Assembly: GCA_021802325.1 (NCBI GenBank) | Contig: JAKAAM010000006.1 | Coordinates: forward strand, 1 to 33,092 | Direction of reading: 5' to 3' | DNA from: Nitrospirota bacterium | GTDB lineage: Bacteria > Nitrospirota_A > Leptospirillia > Leptospirillales > Leptospirillaceae | DNA: 33,092 bases | In this document: piece by piece, positions 32,992-33,092 of the stretch | How positions within the stretch are numbered: position 1 is the stretch's first letter | Layout: each line of letters begins with the position of its first letter | Translations under genes and position numbers: made by a program | The notes under the pieces: generated by a model | The model's database searches: none | Told to the model about the DNA's origin: nothing | Seen by the model: the letters and a program-made list of their open reading frames with translations, nothing else

Positions 32992-33092
32992 ATGAAGCTG
33001 ACACTCAAGATCAGGCTCCTCCCGACAGAAGAGCAGGCCGCAACGCTCCTTGAGACGTTCAGGGAAGCGAATGTTGCCTGCAATAGAATTTC
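32992..33092 (+). CDS. tnpB: TnpB/OrfB (IS200/IS605-type) N-terminus, partial
   Basis: The gene starts at the ATG at 32992 and runs off the right edge. The first residues, MKLTLKIRLLPTEEQAATLL, then an FREANVACN helix, are characteristic of the OrfB/TnpB N-terminal helix-turn-helix domain. The sequence differs clearly from the left-hand TnpB start, so these are not recent copies of one element. No tnpA is seen upstream, as in IS1341-type elements. Completeness and the guide-RNA region lie outside the window. Confidence 0.75.
   Translation, partial: MKLTLKIRLLPTEEQAATLLETFREANVACNRI

Noticed and set aside
1..33092. CRISPR array or rRNA genes
   Set aside because: No regularly spaced direct repeats and no rRNA-like stretches were seen.

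Overview
This 33.1 kb window is a dense, GC-rich stretch of bacterial chromosome, with many 1-11 bp gene overlaps and frequent GTG, TTG and ATT starts. A LapB-type protein, an outer-membrane-like barrel, a lipoprotein and an LytM-domain protein suggest a Gram-negative cell. The gene content would fit a deep-branching lineage such as Leptospirillum/Nitrospirota, but I cannot confirm a taxon from sequence alone.

Layout. (1) Positions 1-80 hold the start of a TnpB/OrfB (IS200/IS605-type) gene reading out of the window, with a nested hairpin behind it. (2) Positions 518-8037 are all on the minus strand. They run rplU-rpmA-obgE-proB-proA-nadD, closed by an intrinsic terminator whose 5' arm lies inside the nadD 3' codons, then rsfS, a LapA/LapB-like TPR protein and comF. 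(3) A 343 bp divergent control region separates rplU from a Fur-family regulator, which converges on an APC permease with a C-terminal USP-like domain. A YCF48-like lipoprotein and an exported barrel-like protein follow. (4) thrS, a 10-codon leader ORF, infC (ATT start), rpmI and rplT form a plus-strand translation operon ending at a strong terminator. (5) A diguanylate cyclase follows and converges on a 1880-residue membrane protein with PAS/GAF modules, a LOV domain, GGDEF, EAL and a CZB-like tail. (6) The remaining minus-strand block, in transcription order, is thiG, a ThiE/TenI-family gene, an LytM/M23 gene, thiD, then after an extended -10 promoter queD, two oligopeptide ABC ATPases, archaeal-type pheS and pheT, and the giant signalling gene. 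(7) A DUF202-like membrane gene lies upstream of thiG. A second TnpB gene, reading out of the right edge, has a hairpin with the same loop as the left one.

How it fits together. Most genes are housekeeping: ribosome assembly, translation, proline, NAD, thiamine and queuosine synthesis. The most unusual parts are the predicted blue-light-responsive (LOV) c-di-GMP enzyme with a putative zinc-binding tail, and the archaeal-type phenylalanyl-tRNA synthetase pair. The usual bacterial pheS-pheT place, directly after rplT, is empty. Smaller points of interest are the infC leader ORF with an ATT start, a ThrRS without its N-terminal TGS domain, an LytM protein lacking one catalytic His, and the paired outward-facing TnpB genes.
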